Shown here: in pieces, positions 42,568 through 52,492 of the stretch
Layout: each line of letters opens with the position of its first letter
Position numbering within the stretch: the stretch's first letter is position 1
Assembly: GCA_045546135.1 (NCBI GenBank)
Contig: JAZQCD010000031.1
Location: 48,368 to 112,367, forward strand
Reading direction: 5' to 3'
DNA: 64,000 nt
Source: RUG13409 sp045546135
Lineage (GTDB): Bacteria > Bacillota > Clostridia > Peptostreptococcales > Anaerovoracaceae
The notes under the pieces: model-generated
What the model was told of the DNA's origin: nothing
What the model saw: only the letters and a program-made list of their open reading frames with translations
Database searches by the model: none
Position numbers and translations under genes: made by a program

Positions 42568-43683
42568 ATGGAAAAGAAAAATACCGCACTTAAAGTGACT
42601 GCCATGATCTTGGCACTGCTTCTCATAGCAGCAGTCGTCTACATTATAAAGACCCGCAGTGAAGCTCCGGCCCCTGTCAAACCGACTCTCGGTCAGTACT
42701 GGGCAGAGGATTCGGCAGCTGCAAAGAGTTTAAGAGATTATGTCGAAATGGTCACCGACCCCTCACAGGGAGAAAACTTCATCCCCGTTAAAGACAGGAT
42801 CGCAGTTTTCGATATGGACGGTACTCTGGCATGCGAGACCTTCTATACCTATTACGATACCATGATGTTCATAGAATATTGCTTAAACGATCATCCCGAA
42901 AGAGTTTCAGATGAACTGAAAGAAGTAGCAGCCTCTATCAAGCCCGGCTACGTGGCCGATGAAACTTTAGCCAGAAACTTTGCAAAAGCCTATGCGGGAA
43001 TGACTGTCGAGGAGTTCTACGACTACGCAGTGGAATTCGGCAAGAAGAATACCGAGAGCTTTAAGAATATGAGGTACATAGACAACTTCTATCTGCCCAT
43101 GGCAGAATTGGTAAAATACCTCTATGAAAACGATTTTACGATCTACGTGATCAGCGGTACGGAACGCACGACTACAAGAGCTATAGTAGCCAACTCCCCC
43201 ATAAAAGACTACGTCTCTCCTGAGCACGTGATCGGCACGGACTTTGAAATTAAACAAAGAGGATACGAAAATGTATCCTCAAATATGGACTTCAAATATC
43301 AAAACGGCGATGACCTGGTCATAACGGGAGGGTTCATCCAGAAAAACCTCAACGGTAATAAATCTATCTATGTCGAAAGAGAGATAGGACAGCGCCCGGT
43401 GCTTGCCTTCGGAAACAGCGGCAGCGACACCAGCATGATGTACTATACCATCGACAGCAGAAATCCCTATCCAGCCCAGGCATACATGATAGTTGCTGAC
43501 GATAACGTCAGGGAATGGGGGACCCAAAACTGGGAAGAAAAATCCGCAGATTACACTGCAAAGGGGTTCATCCCCATCTCCATGAAAAACGATTTCGCAG
43601 TTATCTATCCCGAAGGCATAGTTCCGGCAGAAATGCAGTATGTGCCTAAAGAAGTTCAAGAAGAACTGGATGATGCCGCTTAA
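42568..43683 (+). CDS. HAD-family phosphatase, membrane-anchored
   Basis: A 371-residue protein with an N-terminal helix (about 8-27) acting as signal anchor, so the domain is extracellular. The HAD motif I is VFDMDGT (nucleophile Asp82, acid Asp84); motif II is YVISGTERTTTR; motif IV is FGNSGSDTSMM. The cap lies between (about 95-180). It is likely a surface phosphomonoesterase with an unknown substrate. AGGAG precedes the ATG. It converges on the amidohydrolase gene with a 7-base gap. Confidence 0.87.
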   Translation: MEKKNTALKVTAMILALLLIAAVVYIIKTRSEAPAPVKPTLGQYWAEDSAAAKSLRDYVEMVTDPSQGENFIPVKDRIAVFDMDGTLACETFYTYYDTMMFIEYCLNDHPERVSDELKEVAASIKPGYVADETLARNFAKAYAGMTVEEFYDYAVEFGKKNTESFKNMRYIDNFYLPMAELVKYLYENDFTIYVISGTERTTTRAIVANSPIKDYVSPEHVIGTDFEIKQRGYENVSSNMDFKYQNGDDLVITGGFIQKNLNGNKSIYVEREIGQRPVLAFGNSGSDTSMMYYTIDSRNPYPAQAYMIVADDNVREWGTQNWEEKSADYTAKGFIPISMKNDFAVIYPEGIVPAEMQYVPKEVQEELDDAA

Positions 43684-43690
43684 GCACTAA

Positions 43691-45322
43691 TTATCCGATA
43701 CTTCTGTATACGATCTTGCCGCCCAGTATAGTGCAGACCGGTCTTATATCTTTTATCTCATCATGAGGAACAGTGAAGATATCCTTGTCCAGGATCACCA
43801 TGTCGGCGACATAGCCGGGAGCTATGCGTCCCTTCCAGCTTTCGGCAAACTCTGCTTCTGCGCTTCCTATGGTATATGCATCTATAGCCTCTTCCACAGA
43901 AACGCATTCGTTTGGACAGAAGCCTCCTTCAGGAAAGCAGCTTAGATCTTTTCTTGTAACAGCGGAGAAGACTCCTGCAAAGGGGTCAATATCCTCTACA
44001 GGAGAATCGGTCCCAAAGGATACATGGCTTCCGTTCCTTATGGCCGTACCGAAGGCATAGGACGTAGATGCCAACTTTTCTCCTACCCTTTGCCCTACGA
44101 CATGAAGGTCATAATTAAGGAAAATGGGCTGATAGAAAATACGGATATCAGATCTTCTTATCCTTTCCATGAGAGGCATATCGGTGATCTGGCAATGGAT
44201 GAGGGCATGTCTGTTTATGTTCGGCCCCTTTCCTATGACCTTTTCATAGCTTGCAGTAGTTCCTTCTACAGCGCCGTCTCCGATGACATGGGTAACTACC
44301 TGTATCCCAAGCTCATCGGCCGCCTTAACCAGGCTGTCCATAACCTCTTCTGTCATGCATTCCATGCCAAAGTTTCCGGGATCGTCAGCATACTCTTTTC
44401 TCATGAGAGCTGTCCTTGCTCCCAAAGATCCGTCCTTAAAAAGCTTAAGAGGTCCCACAGTCACCTGCCTATTATGGAGAAGCTGACCGTATTTTGAGAA
44501 GATACCATTTTCCGCTGACTCTCTTATCTCCTCAGGAGCAGAATAGCATATCTGATATCTGTAGCGAAGAGTGGTCTCCTCATTATCGTATACATCTTCT
44601 ATTACCCTGCTTATTATTTCATGAAGATCTTTGTTCATGGAAAGGTCATTTGACTGAACGCTTGTGACGCCAAGACTGGTTGCATATCTCATAGCTGAGA
44701 TGAAGTTTTTCTTAAGCTGGCTTTCCGTAAGCTCTGGAATGAGCTTTATGGGAAGGTAGCATCCATTTTCAGCAAAGACACCGCTTGGGTAGCCATCTTC
44801 CTCTCTCCAAAAAGAACCGTCCTCAAGATCAGGGGTCAAAGCGTCAAATCCCAGCATCTCAATGGCTTTTGTATTACAGGTAAGTATATGTCCGCAGGTC
44901 CTTTCCAGGACTACAGGAAATTCAGTGCTTATCCTGTCAAGGTCGTGCCTGTTTGGGATCCTCTTTTCCCCTTCAGTGAAAAGGTCCTGATTCCATCCAA
45001 AGCCGTGAAGTCCCGTGCTCCTTACCTCAGGATGATCAATAATAAACTGCCTGCAGACCTCCACCATGGCATCTATGGATCTGATGTTTGTGATATGGGG
45101 CCTGTTTACCTGCTCTCCTACAGAAAGCAAATGGCAGTGGGAATCATTGAATCCCGGTATGATGGTACGGCCGCCGCAGTCGACTTTCTTTAAGACAGCA
45201 CCTGATGCAGAAAGCTCGCTGTATGTGCCAACAGAAACAATGTCTTCTCCGTCTACGAGAACAGCTTCTGCAAACCTGCCTTCTCCCAAATATACTTTTG
45301 CGTTATAGAATAATGTTTTCAT
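43691..45322 (-). CDS. YtcJ-like amidohydrolase
   Basis: A 543-residue metal-dependent hydrolase. The HxH pair is in PGFNDSHCHLLS; the later His are in THVIGDGAVE and HALIHCQI; the final Asp is in SFGTDSPVE. The long cap and the FYQPIFLNYD segment fit the amidohydrolase_3/YtcJ group, acting on N-substituted formamides or amides. The substrate is unknown. It lies 37 bases downstream of the riboswitch-controlled permease, so lysine or amide metabolism could link them (inference). Confidence 0.87.
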   Translation of the reverse strand: MKTLFYNAKVYLGEGRFAEAVLVDGEDIVSVGTYSELSASGAVLKKVDCGGRTIIPGFNDSHCHLLSVGEQVNRPHITNIRSIDAMVEVCRQFIIDHPEVRSTGLHGFGWNQDLFTEGEKRIPNRHDLDRISTEFPVVLERTCGHILTCNTKAIEMLGFDALTPDLEDGSFWREEDGYPSGVFAENGCYLPIKLIPELTESQLKKNFISAMRYATSLGVTSVQSNDLSMNKDLHEIISRVIEDVYDNEETTLRYRYQICYSAPEEIRESAENGIFSKYGQLLHNRQVTVGPLKLFKDGSLGARTALMRKEYADDPGNFGMECMTEEVMDSLVKAADELGIQVVTHVIGDGAVEGTTASYEKVIGKGPNINRHALIHCQITDMPLMERIRRSDIRIFYQPIFLNYDLHVVGQRVGEKLASTSYAFGTAIRNGSHVSFGTDSPVEDIDPFAGVFSAVTRKDLSCFPEGGFCPNECVSVEEAIDAYTIGSAEAEFAESWKGRIAPGYVADMVILDKDIFTVPHDEIKDIRPVCTILGGKIVYRSIG

Positions 45323-45359
45323 TTTTTCTCCTCGTATCTAAAAAAACCATATGCCATAT

Positions 45360-46766
45360 TTATTGATCTTCATTACTTTCTGTGAATGGATGCTTTTCGT
45401 TGTATTTTCCCAGCACGAAGTACATTATGAAACCAACTGCAGGGACAGCCATGCCTATGATAGCACTTCTTGGATCATCTATGAACGTGTTTATCACAAG
45501 GCCCAGGAAAAGGAGTGCCGTAATTACGACTGTGACAACTCCGCCCCATACCTTGTAAGGCCTATCTATACTTGGGTACTTTCTCCTCAAAATGAGTACA
45601 GACAACACTATGAGGAAGTTGAAAAGGCAGCCGCCGAATTCTACCAGATTGGTAAGCTGATTAAGTGAACTGATCCATACCAAAACCAAAGAGATCAAAG
45701 CCTGAACGAAAAGAGCCACATGAGGGATCCTGTACTTTGGATGGAGCTTCGCAAATGATGGGAAGAAATGTCCGCCTCTTGCCATGGCATAATAGGCTCT
45801 TGGAAATGCCAATATACAGCCATTAAGTGATCCAAACATGGATATTATCATTGTAGCTATAACTATGACTGCTCCGGCAGTCCCTAAGGTCTTGCTTGCT
45901 ACCACTGTTCCAAGAAAATAGTTTCCTGCAGAGATCTCAGAATAAATGGTTTCTGCATCAAGCACCCTGTATATTGAATAGTTGAATACGGTATAAAGAA
46001 GAGTGATTCCGCCTATGGAGATGATCAAAGAAAGAGGCAGATTCCTCTTTGGCTCCTTTATCTCCTCTGTTACAGTATTGAGATTTGTCCATCCTTCGTA
46101 AGCCCAGAGCGTTGCAATGACTGCAAAAGCGACCATACTTACAGGATTGGATGAGGATATGGTATCTTCGTTCTTTACGCTCAGCGAAAGATCAGGAGTA
46201 GCATTTCCTGCTACCAGGGCCACAGCTATTATCAAAAATATTGGAATGAGCTTAGCTATCATGGTTATATTTTGCAGTCTGCTTCCAAGCTTTACTCCGT
46301 AAAAATTGTAGATGGTAAGTCCTGCTATAAGGACAGTAGCAAATACCTTTATTCCCAGGTCCCCAAACCCTGCATAGGGAGCAAGGGCTGTAGGAAGGGC
46401 TATTGCAAGTGCAGAAATAGAACCGGGGCCCCCAATGACCCAGCTATTAAAGCCGCTTAAAAAACCTACTATGGGATGATATGCCTCCGAAAGATATACG
46501 ACTCCTCCTCCTGCTTTTGGGATGGATGTCCCCAGCTCTGCATAGCAAAGACCTCCGAGAAGTGAAACTGCTCCACCGATGATCCAGCAAAGAAGAGCCA
46601 TTCCCTGGCTCATGCCGGAACGCATCAAAACATAGGATCCCAGATAAAAAATACCTGACCCTACCATGATCCCGCCAATGATACTTATCCCACCAAAAAG
46701 AGAGATCTCTCTTCTGAACTGAGTGTTTTCTGATGTTAGATCCTGGATCTTTTGTACGTTGTCCAT
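45360..46766 (-). CDS. APC-family amino acid permease, lysine-riboswitch controlled
   Basis: A 468-residue permease with about twelve hydrophobic segments. REISLFGGISIIGGIMVGSGIF is the first-helix signature of the APC superfamily, and LCYAELGTSIPKAGG lies in the third helix. AGGAGG precedes the start. A lysine-class riboswitch with its own terminator lies immediately upstream, so the permease most likely imports lysine or exchanges it for another cation (inference from regulation; Bacillus yvsH is a comparable case). Confidence 0.88.
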   Translation of the reverse strand: MDNVQKIQDLTSENTQFRREISLFGGISIIGGIMVGSGIFYLGSYVLMRSGMSQGMALLCWIIGGAVSLLGGLCYAELGTSIPKAGGGVVYLSEAYHPIVGFLSGFNSWVIGGPGSISALAIALPTALAPYAGFGDLGIKVFATVLIAGLTIYNFYGVKLGSRLQNITMIAKLIPIFLIIAVALVAGNATPDLSLSVKNEDTISSSNPVSMVAFAVIATLWAYEGWTNLNTVTEEIKEPKRNLPLSLIISIGGITLLYTVFNYSIYRVLDAETIYSEISAGNYFLGTVVASKTLGTAGAVIVIATMIISMFGSLNGCILAFPRAYYAMARGGHFFPSFAKLHPKYRIPHVALFVQALISLVLVWISSLNQLTNLVEFGGCLFNFLIVLSVLILRRKYPSIDRPYKVWGGVVTVVITALLFLGLVINTFIDDPRSAIIGMAVPAVGFIMYFVLGKYNEKHPFTESNEDQ

Positions 46767-46802
46767 AAATACCTCCTGTCATGGATAAAACTTACTGATA
46801 AC

Positions 46803-46833
46803 AAAAAACGGTCAAAGTCGAGAACTCTGACCG
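46803..46833 (-). terminator. Riboswitch expression-platform terminator
   Basis: On the minus strand CGGTCAGAGT and ACTTTGACCG form a stem followed by six T. It lies between the aptamer and the permease start, as a transcription-attenuation switch requires. Confidence 0.85.
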
Positions 46834-46871
46834 CTATAGGTATTTACGAAAAAATGATCCTAAATATGCAA

Positions 46872-47040
46872 GCGATAGCTCTCCACACTTTTTGTGTGAC
46901 AGTAATATGGTTCTCAACCATACTCCCAGTTTCACAGGATGCAGCGTCCTGTGACCTTCGGCGATACACCCCTCATCTCCTATCATTGCCCACTGCAGGC
47001 TCCGGGAAACTGCTGATGCGTCGCGCCTCTATCTTTCCGT
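46872..47040 (-). ncRNA. Lysine riboswitch (L-box) aptamer
   Basis: On the minus strand the aptamer opens with GATAGAGGCGCGA and closes with GTGTGGAGAGCTATC, the two sides of P1 (GATAG/CTATC). Between them are GCCGAAGG with its partner strand, GGGGTGTATC, and the CTGGGAGTATGG segment. These match the conserved core elements of the L-box. It controls the APC permease downstream and should turn it off when lysine is plentiful. The stretch 46767-47146 holds no gene. Confidence 0.88.
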
Positions 47041-47146
47041 TTTTTGTTATTTTATTCTTTTCGACGTATAATAAACATAAATTTACAGTTTGTCAAGAAT
47101 AAATACACAATTTGTGTAATATTTTTTTCTCCTTAATTGCTTCATC

Positions 47147-48763
47147 CTACAAGCTCTCCATGACTTTTACGCCTTTTTTCATGATCCATGTTCTGAGAAG
47201 AAGAGCCATCAATGCAAACAGCAAAGAAACTATCAGCGCATAGATCCTAGGATCTAGGTACTGCCAGAGCACTGTGAAATACAGGGCTACAGTTGCACCG
47301 GCAATGATAATGCTGCCCATGAGACCTATGAGGGTACTTGCACCTTGTTTAACAGCTGCAGTCTCATTGATCCAGTCCATGCGCGGGAATTTTATATTTG
47401 CAGCAAGTCCTCCGTAAGCCTGAAGAAGCATAAAGGATACCGGAAGGGCTACGGAAAGTGCGATGCTGAAAAGATCGAGCCTGAGAACCGCAATGGCTGC
47501 CAAGAGAAGGACAGCAAAAGGCACAGCTGTAAGTATAAGATGAAGCTTTATCTTTGCTTTAGCTACGTCCTTCATATCGATGGGCAGGCTCTTAAGGACC
47601 CAATAAGTGTTACCTTCAAGAGATAGGGACGGAGCCGATATATCATTCATGGCGCACATGAACATTAGCGTGACCGCACATATCAGCCCTAAAAAACCTG
47701 AAGGAACATCGCTCCCCTGCAAAAGCTGCTCAAGCCCAGGTCTGATATCTCCGCTTTTTATGATCAATGCCACTGCTGCTATGGGCATAAGAAAGGTCCC
47801 GATGGAAGCATTGAGCATATATGTAGAACTTGATATATATCTTTTGAATTCTTTTCTTAAAAGAGCGCTGCTGATATCGCTCTTCTTTCCCGTCTTTCCA
47901 CTGAATGCCTTTTTCTTTTCTCCGCTGCTTCTTGTCGCAATGGATGTAAAGCTTCTTGCTATCACATAAAATACTATGGAAAAGATGAGAAGGGAAGCTG
48001 CAAAAACTGCAGCAGTAAATACCCAATTCCCTGAGAAAGCCATTCCGAAAGCATAAATGGGATATACGGCCTTCTTGATGGTGACCCCTATAGTAAGAGC
48101 GTTCCTTGCAAGTTCTCCCATCATCTGATTGAGATTAAAGTAGAACACATAATATATTGCGATGAACACAAGAGCAATAAGGACCCTTACTATGCTTTTA
48201 CCCTTTAGTTTTGAAGCAATGATGGCTACTGCCCATCCAAGGATACAGGAAAGAGTAAGAGCTGCAAGGCTTACCGCCAAGGATACTATTATCCACTGAA
48301 GGACCAACCCTGCGCTTAAGCTGTAATACCTGCAGTATATAAAGAAAGCAGGCAGCAGCACTGAAAGCTGCATAAGAAGGGTGACGACCCAGCATGACAG
48401 CATCCTCGCAAAAACTATCATATGCGGAGGTATGGGCATGGACAAAAGAAGGTCGTTATCCTTTGCATTGTAAATGCCGGATACCACTGCAAATACGCTG
48501 CTGATGACTCCTAAAACCACGGCGAGCATAGTAACATATGCAAAGTAAAGCCATGGAAGATCTGCAGCAAAAATAGGACGGCCAAGGGCCCCGCACATCA
48601 AAAAGAATGATGCGCCGAGGCTTACAAGTATCAAAGCCCAAATCCCCACCATCCAAATTCCGCTCGATGCACTGCGTGCTTTTGACGACCCTCTGCTCCT
48701 TGCACCGGTGGTGTAGGTTATAAGGGTCTCTTTGAATTGTTTTTTCAGTAATGCTTTGAACAT
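47147..48763 (-). CDS. ABC exporter permease
   Basis: The start is at MFKALLKKQFKETL, with GGAGG 10 bases upstream. The 538-residue protein has about a dozen hydrophobic segments in two halves and a central cytoplasmic loop (SGEKKKAFSGKTGKKS). It lies 4 bases after the ATPase gene, giving a two-gene exporter of the ABC-2/YhaP-like kind seen in Firmicutes. Possible cargo includes peptides or lipids, but nothing in the sequence selects one. Confidence 0.83.
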   Translation of the reverse strand: MFKALLKKQFKETLITYTTGARSRGSSKARSASSGIWMVGIWALILVSLGASFFLMCGALGRPIFAADLPWLYFAYVTMLAVVLGVISSVFAVVSGIYNAKDNDLLLSMPIPPHMIVFARMLSCWVVTLLMQLSVLLPAFFIYCRYYSLSAGLVLQWIIVSLAVSLAALTLSCILGWAVAIIASKLKGKSIVRVLIALVFIAIYYVFYFNLNQMMGELARNALTIGVTIKKAVYPIYAFGMAFSGNWVFTAAVFAASLLIFSIVFYVIARSFTSIATRSSGEKKKAFSGKTGKKSDISSALLRKEFKRYISSSTYMLNASIGTFLMPIAAVALIIKSGDIRPGLEQLLQGSDVPSGFLGLICAVTLMFMCAMNDISAPSLSLEGNTYWVLKSLPIDMKDVAKAKIKLHLILTAVPFAVLLLAAIAVLRLDLFSIALSVALPVSFMLLQAYGGLAANIKFPRMDWINETAAVKQGASTLIGLMGSIIIAGATVALYFTVLWQYLDPRIYALIVSLLFALMALLLRTWIMKKGVKVMESL

Positions 48764-48767
48764 GGCA

Positions 48768-49472
48768 CTATTCCTCCAATTCAAGGAATACGGACTCAAG
48801 GCTCTCGTCTCCCTTTACTTCTTCCATTGTGCCGGACTTTATGAGTCTGCCGTTTTTGATTATCGCAACGTGATCGCAGAGCTTTTCTGCAACCTCCAGC
48901 ACATGGGTGGAAAAGAATATGGAACCTCCCTCTTCGCAGTGCTTCCTCATGATCTCCTTTAGAAGGAAGGCAGCTTTCGGATCAAGGCCTACGAATGGTT
49001 CGTCCATAAGTATGAGCTTTGGTTTATGTATAAGTCCTGAGATGACAGCCAGCTTTTGTTTCATTCCATGAGAATATGAGGATATGGACTGAGCAAGGTC
49101 CTGGGTAAGAGCAAAATCATCAGCATACTCGGTTATCCTTTTTTGTCTGTCCTCGGTGCTGACACCAAAAATATCTGCAATGAAATTGAGATACTCTATA
49201 CCCGTCATATAGTCATATATATCCGGATTGTCAGGTATGTATGCCATGACCTGCTTGCATCCCATAGGATCGTCCTTTACGGATCTTCCGTCTATATATA
49301 TCTCACCCTCTTCAAATTGAAGTATTCCTGCAACGGATTTGAGCGTCGTTGTTTTTCCTGCTCCGTTATGTCCTATGAATCCATATATCTCTCCCGGCAG
49401 GATGTGAAGAGACAGATCGTCTACACCTTTCTTTTCTCCGTAGTTCTTTGTCAAATGTTCGATCCTAAGCAT
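48768..49472 (-). CDS. ABC transporter ATP-binding protein
   Basis: A 234-residue ABC ATPase. Walker A is GHNGAGKTT, the signature is YSHGMKQKL (a SHGM variant of LSGGQ as in many ABC-2 exporters), Walker B is LILMDEPFVGLD, and the H-loop is FFSTHVLE. It drives the permease encoded 4 bases downstream. It is the first gene of the pair; the promoter is expected in the 197-base gap 49473-49669. Confidence 0.93.
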   Translation of the reverse strand: MLRIEHLTKNYGEKKGVDDLSLHILPGEIYGFIGHNGAGKTTTLKSVAGILQFEEGEIYIDGRSVKDDPMGCKQVMAYIPDNPDIYDYMTGIEYLNFIADIFGVSTEDRQKRITEYADDFALTQDLAQSISSYSHGMKQKLAVISGLIHKPKLILMDEPFVGLDPKAAFLLKEIMRKHCEEGGSIFFSTHVLEVAEKLCDHVAIIKNGRLIKSGTMEEVKGDESLESVFLELEE

Positions 49473-49669
49473 ATTGGACCCCCTGTGTAAAACTCGTATC
49501 TATACTTTCTTTATGAACATACTACTCTTGCAATAGCAAGGGTTCAATATGTTAAAAAATACAATAACCCCTGCTAAATCCTTGAAACAGAGGAAATAAC
49601 ATAAAAACTAAATCGGTCCCTTTTCATGCAGCAAAAGAAGCTGATGACAAAGAGACCAAAACAAAACTA

Positions 49670-50371
49670 TCATGCAGCAAGAAGTGCAAGAGCTATAAGA
49701 AATTGAGCTGAATAGTAAGTCAGATAGTTGAGGATAAAATCTTTTAAAGTCTCATGACCTTTCCCGTAATAGGTGCCGCTGAGAACAAGGTCTGAAATAC
49801 AAAACAGTACTCCTCCTGCAAAGAAGATATTTAGAAAAGCTTCTTTCCATCCAAAGGCAAATGCGTAAAGGCCTGCCATCAAAGTCATGGAAAAGAGAAA
49901 GAAAGAATAAAAGCCTACTACGGCCTTTTGCCTGCCATAGTCATTTCCAAGTATGTGACCAAAGTTTACTACTACGATGGAAATGATAAGGGATACAGCA
50001 AAAGCGATGATGGTGTACCTTAGATGAACAGTCTTTCCGTAATGGGTATAAAGTCCTGTCATATAGAAGACATGTCCTATTGCAAAGCTAATAAATCCTG
50101 CATAGGTCCAAAGGTCTTCCCTTTTCCTGTCTATGAATTTTAGATCCAAGACCACATCCCCGGCAAGTCCAAACAAAAGACCTGCAAGTACAAATACATA
50201 TACGGAAGCAGGATTAGCCTTATTTGCAAGGACTGCAGTGATCACAAAGCATAGAGAAACGGCCGTTTTTAAGGCAAGTTCTTTGAGATCATATGCCTTG
50301 TTTTTTGCGGCAACGTAGAAAACACAAAGAATCGCGCCTATGGCGGTAGATATAAATGTAGCTGAAGTCAT
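49670..50371 (-). CDS. YhhN-like (lysoplasmalogenase family) membrane protein
   Basis: A 233-residue protein with about eight hydrophobic segments. AGLLFGLAGDVVLDL and FAIGHVFYMTGLY are the family motifs that in human TMEM86 homologues mark the lysoplasmalogenase site. Clostridia contain plasmalogens, so hydrolysis of lysoplasmalogens is reasonable, but bacterial YhhN activity is poorly tested. Confidence 0.83.
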   Translation of the reverse strand: MTSATFISTAIGAILCVFYVAAKNKAYDLKELALKTAVSLCFVITAVLANKANPASVYVFVLAGLLFGLAGDVVLDLKFIDRKREDLWTYAGFISFAIGHVFYMTGLYTHYGKTVHLRYTIIAFAVSLIISIVVVNFGHILGNDYGRQKAVVGFYSFFLFSMTLMAGLYAFAFGWKEAFLNIFFAGGVLFCISDLVLSGTYYGKGHETLKDFILNYLTYYSAQFLIALALLAA

Positions 50372-50426
50372 AGTTTATTCCTCCACACCAAGATCCAATA
50401 GCCTAAAAATGTTTGCTCGTTTCGCC

Positions 50427-50927
50427 TTATCTCTCACAGTATCTGCTGAGCAGTTCTTTGATGTCGTGAATGATCTGGTATCCATCACCCGGGAATTCAT
50501 CGGTTGAAGAGAACTCTATATTCTCAGCCCCTGACAGCCTTATCCACACATGCTCAGCCCGTGCATCAAGAGCGATCAGTTCACTTTTAGGAAGGTCTCC
50601 CCAGTTCCTGGCGTCATAGGAATCTATGAGTTCATCCAGCTTTGTAAAGATCATAGGATCTACTTTATACCTGGACCTTTTTACACGCCCACGCACGCCT
50701 TCCCTTTCCTCTTTTGTGATAAGTACATATCCTTTTTCAGTATTTTCAGCAGTATAGTCGAGATATCCTCCGTCCATACCGCCTCCCGAGCTCCATGATA
50801 CGGATCGAATATTACCTGTGTAAGCTGTGAACTTAGAGATCTTAACACGCTGGATCATAAATAATACCCCCGCAGCCAAAATTACTGCACCGATCACAAT
50901 AAACAGTTTATAAGATAATCTTTTCAT
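50427..50927 (-). CDS. Small membrane-anchored hypothetical protein
   Basis: A 166-residue protein with an N-terminal helix (about 8-26) that may be a signal anchor, then a soluble domain with RSVSWSSGGGMDGGY near its start and an Arg/Lys-rich centre. No named family is recognised. Its start lies inside the last codons of the acetyltransferase gene (20-base overlap), so it is translationally coupled to that gene. Confidence 0.65.
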   Translation of the reverse strand: MKRLSYKLFIVIGAVILAAGVLFMIQRVKISKFTAYTGNIRSVSWSSGGGMDGGYLDYTAENTEKGYVLITKEEREGVRGRVKRSRYKVDPMIFTKLDELIDSYDARNWGDLPKSELIALDARAEHVWIRLSGAENIEFSSTDEFPGDGYQIIHDIKELLSRYCER

Positions 50928-51510
50928 CTTTGTAAAAATACTCTTTATCTCGTTCAGAGATCTCTCTTAAAATGCGGCAAGGATTGCCCACTGCTACCAC
51001 ATTGGTCGGGATGTCTTTTGTCACGACGCTTCCTGCACCAATGACAGTATTTTCTCCAATATGTACGCCAGGTACTATTTTAACCCCTGCGCCGATCCAC
51101 ACATTATCTCCGATATAGACATCTTTGTTGTATTGGTAGCCTTTCAAGCGCAAAGAAGGATCTATGGGATGATTGGCTGTTGCCACGGTAACATTAGGAC
51201 CGAACATGACCCTATTACCCACGTAGATATGGCCATCATCTACCAGAGTAAGATTTGAATTAGCATAAACTCCCGACCCGAAATGAACGTGACTACCTCC
51301 CCAGTTGGCGTGGAAGGGAAGCTCAATATAGCAGCCTTCGCCACACTCTGCGAAAACTTCTCGCATGTACTTTTGCTTCCTATCAAGGTCAGAAGGCTTT
51401 AGCTGATTGAATGCCCAAAGCATATCCTGAAAGGGCACCTGCTCCCTCATGATCTCCTCGTCATTTGGATCATAGATCATTCCATTTATCATTTTTTCAT
51501 AATTGGTCAC
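50908..51510 (-). CDS. Sugar O-acetyltransferase, hexapeptide-repeat type
   Basis: A 200-residue protein of the maltose/galactoside acetyltransferase type. An N-terminal Maa segment (EKMINGMIYDPNDEEIMREQ) is followed by left-handed beta-helix repeats (IGDNVWIGAGVKIVPGVHIG, then GENTVIGAGSVVTKDI) and the active-site loop near ATANHPIDP. It transfers acetyl from acetyl-CoA to sugar hydroxyls in the cytoplasm. Length and order are normal. Confidence 0.92.
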   Translation of the reverse strand: MTNYEKMINGMIYDPNDEEIMREQVPFQDMLWAFNQLKPSDLDRKQKYMREVFAECGEGCYIELPFHANWGGSHVHFGSGVYANSNLTLVDDGHIYVGNRVMFGPNVTVATANHPIDPSLRLKGYQYNKDVYIGDNVWIGAGVKIVPGVHIGENTVIGAGSVVTKDIPTNVVAVGNPCRILREISERDKEYFYKDEKIIL

Positions 51511-51563
51511 TATTTATGCCTCCATAGGTTCCATATTTAGAAACTGCTCAGGATACTCCCCTG

Positions 51564-52307
51564 CTACACTGAAATGCCGGCCAAAGCTAAAAGCTTCTTC
51601 TCTGATTGGATCTCATGTGATACGAACTTGCCGTCTCTGAAAATAGAGAAATTCGTCACAGGAGAAGGGGCATTCTGTGCTGCCTCTTTTGTATCAATAT
51701 GTGTCACCTTTAAAGATATGCCGTGCTCCTTAGCGCATTCCACAAGCCTTGGGACCCAGTAGTATGTGAACGGACACTGATCTGAATAGTAAATGACAAA
51801 TCCGCTTTCCTCTACCTTTGGGTGCTTTGCGCATTCTTTAAACTGCGGTTTTTCAGCATCCTTATCAAATGGCAGATACCAAAGCTGTATACCTGTATCG
51901 GATGTATCAGCCGGATGAAAACCTTTGTATCTTAAAAACTTGGGATCAGCCAAGAATCCTTTCTTTTTTTCTGAAGACAGGATAGTCAGTCCTTTGCATC
52001 CTTTGGAAGCGGCATCTTTCTTACATTCATCAAGAAGATCGTTTGAGTATCCGTGCCCCTTCAAAGATCCTGATACCCATAGGCAGTTTATGTGCATATA
52101 TCCATCTGCCTTGATTGGGTGCCATGCATTTTCGGCCGGCATATATTCTATGAAGCATTTGCCGCGCTGCTCGCTTCTGTAAAAGACGAGCCCATCCGAA
52201 AAGCGATCCTTCATCCACTGTTTTTTCTGAAAACTCTGGTTATTTGACATAGCACAGCAAATATGCTCTTTGTCTATGTTTTCCTCTGTGATCCTTAGAT
52301 ATCCCAT
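51564..52307 (-). CDS. GNAT acetyltransferase with YoaP-like C-terminus
   Basis: The start is the ATG at 52307, with GGAG 8 bases upstream. In the 247-residue product the N-terminal ~150 residues are a GNAT domain (INCLWVSGSLKGHGYSNDLL as the acetyl-CoA loop), and the last ~95 (YYSDQCPFTYYWVPRLVE ... TNFSIFRDGKFVSHEI) form the thioredoxin-like YoaP extension. The role is not known. A weak link to arsenic or thiol chemistry has been suggested for relatives, but nothing here proves it. Confidence 0.83.
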   Translation of the reverse strand: MGYLRITEENIDKEHICCAMSNNQSFQKKQWMKDRFSDGLVFYRSEQRGKCFIEYMPAENAWHPIKADGYMHINCLWVSGSLKGHGYSNDLLDECKKDAASKGCKGLTILSSEKKKGFLADPKFLRYKGFHPADTSDTGIQLWYLPFDKDAEKPQFKECAKHPKVEESGFVIYYSDQCPFTYYWVPRLVECAKEHGISLKVTHIDTKEAAQNAPSPVTNFSIFRDGKFVSHEIQSEKKLLALAGISV

Positions 52308-52381
52308 TTGGAGGTCTCCTATATCATACATAACAGTATCCGATAACTCTCATAAGCAATTATACCATGATGAACAGCAAC

Positions 52382-52408
52382 AAAAAAACCGCAAGTTTTA
52401 TCTCGCGG
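52382..52408 (-). terminator. Orphan minus-strand terminator
   Basis: CCGCAAG and CTCGCGG pair (one mismatch) and are followed on the minus strand by seven T. No minus-strand gene lies immediately upstream; the next genes are the plus-strand toxin-antitoxin pair. The cassette may have been inserted between this terminator and its former gene. Confidence 0.6.
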
Positions 52409-52492
52409 CTCTCTATTTGGTAGTTGAAATAAAGCTTGAAATAAATGGTAAATTATGTTAATATATCAATGTGGATATTTTGCACATATAAA

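Noticed and set aside
46752..47102. A plus-strand ORF of 116 codons
   Set aside because: It is antisense to the riboswitch; the structured RNA features explain the region better.
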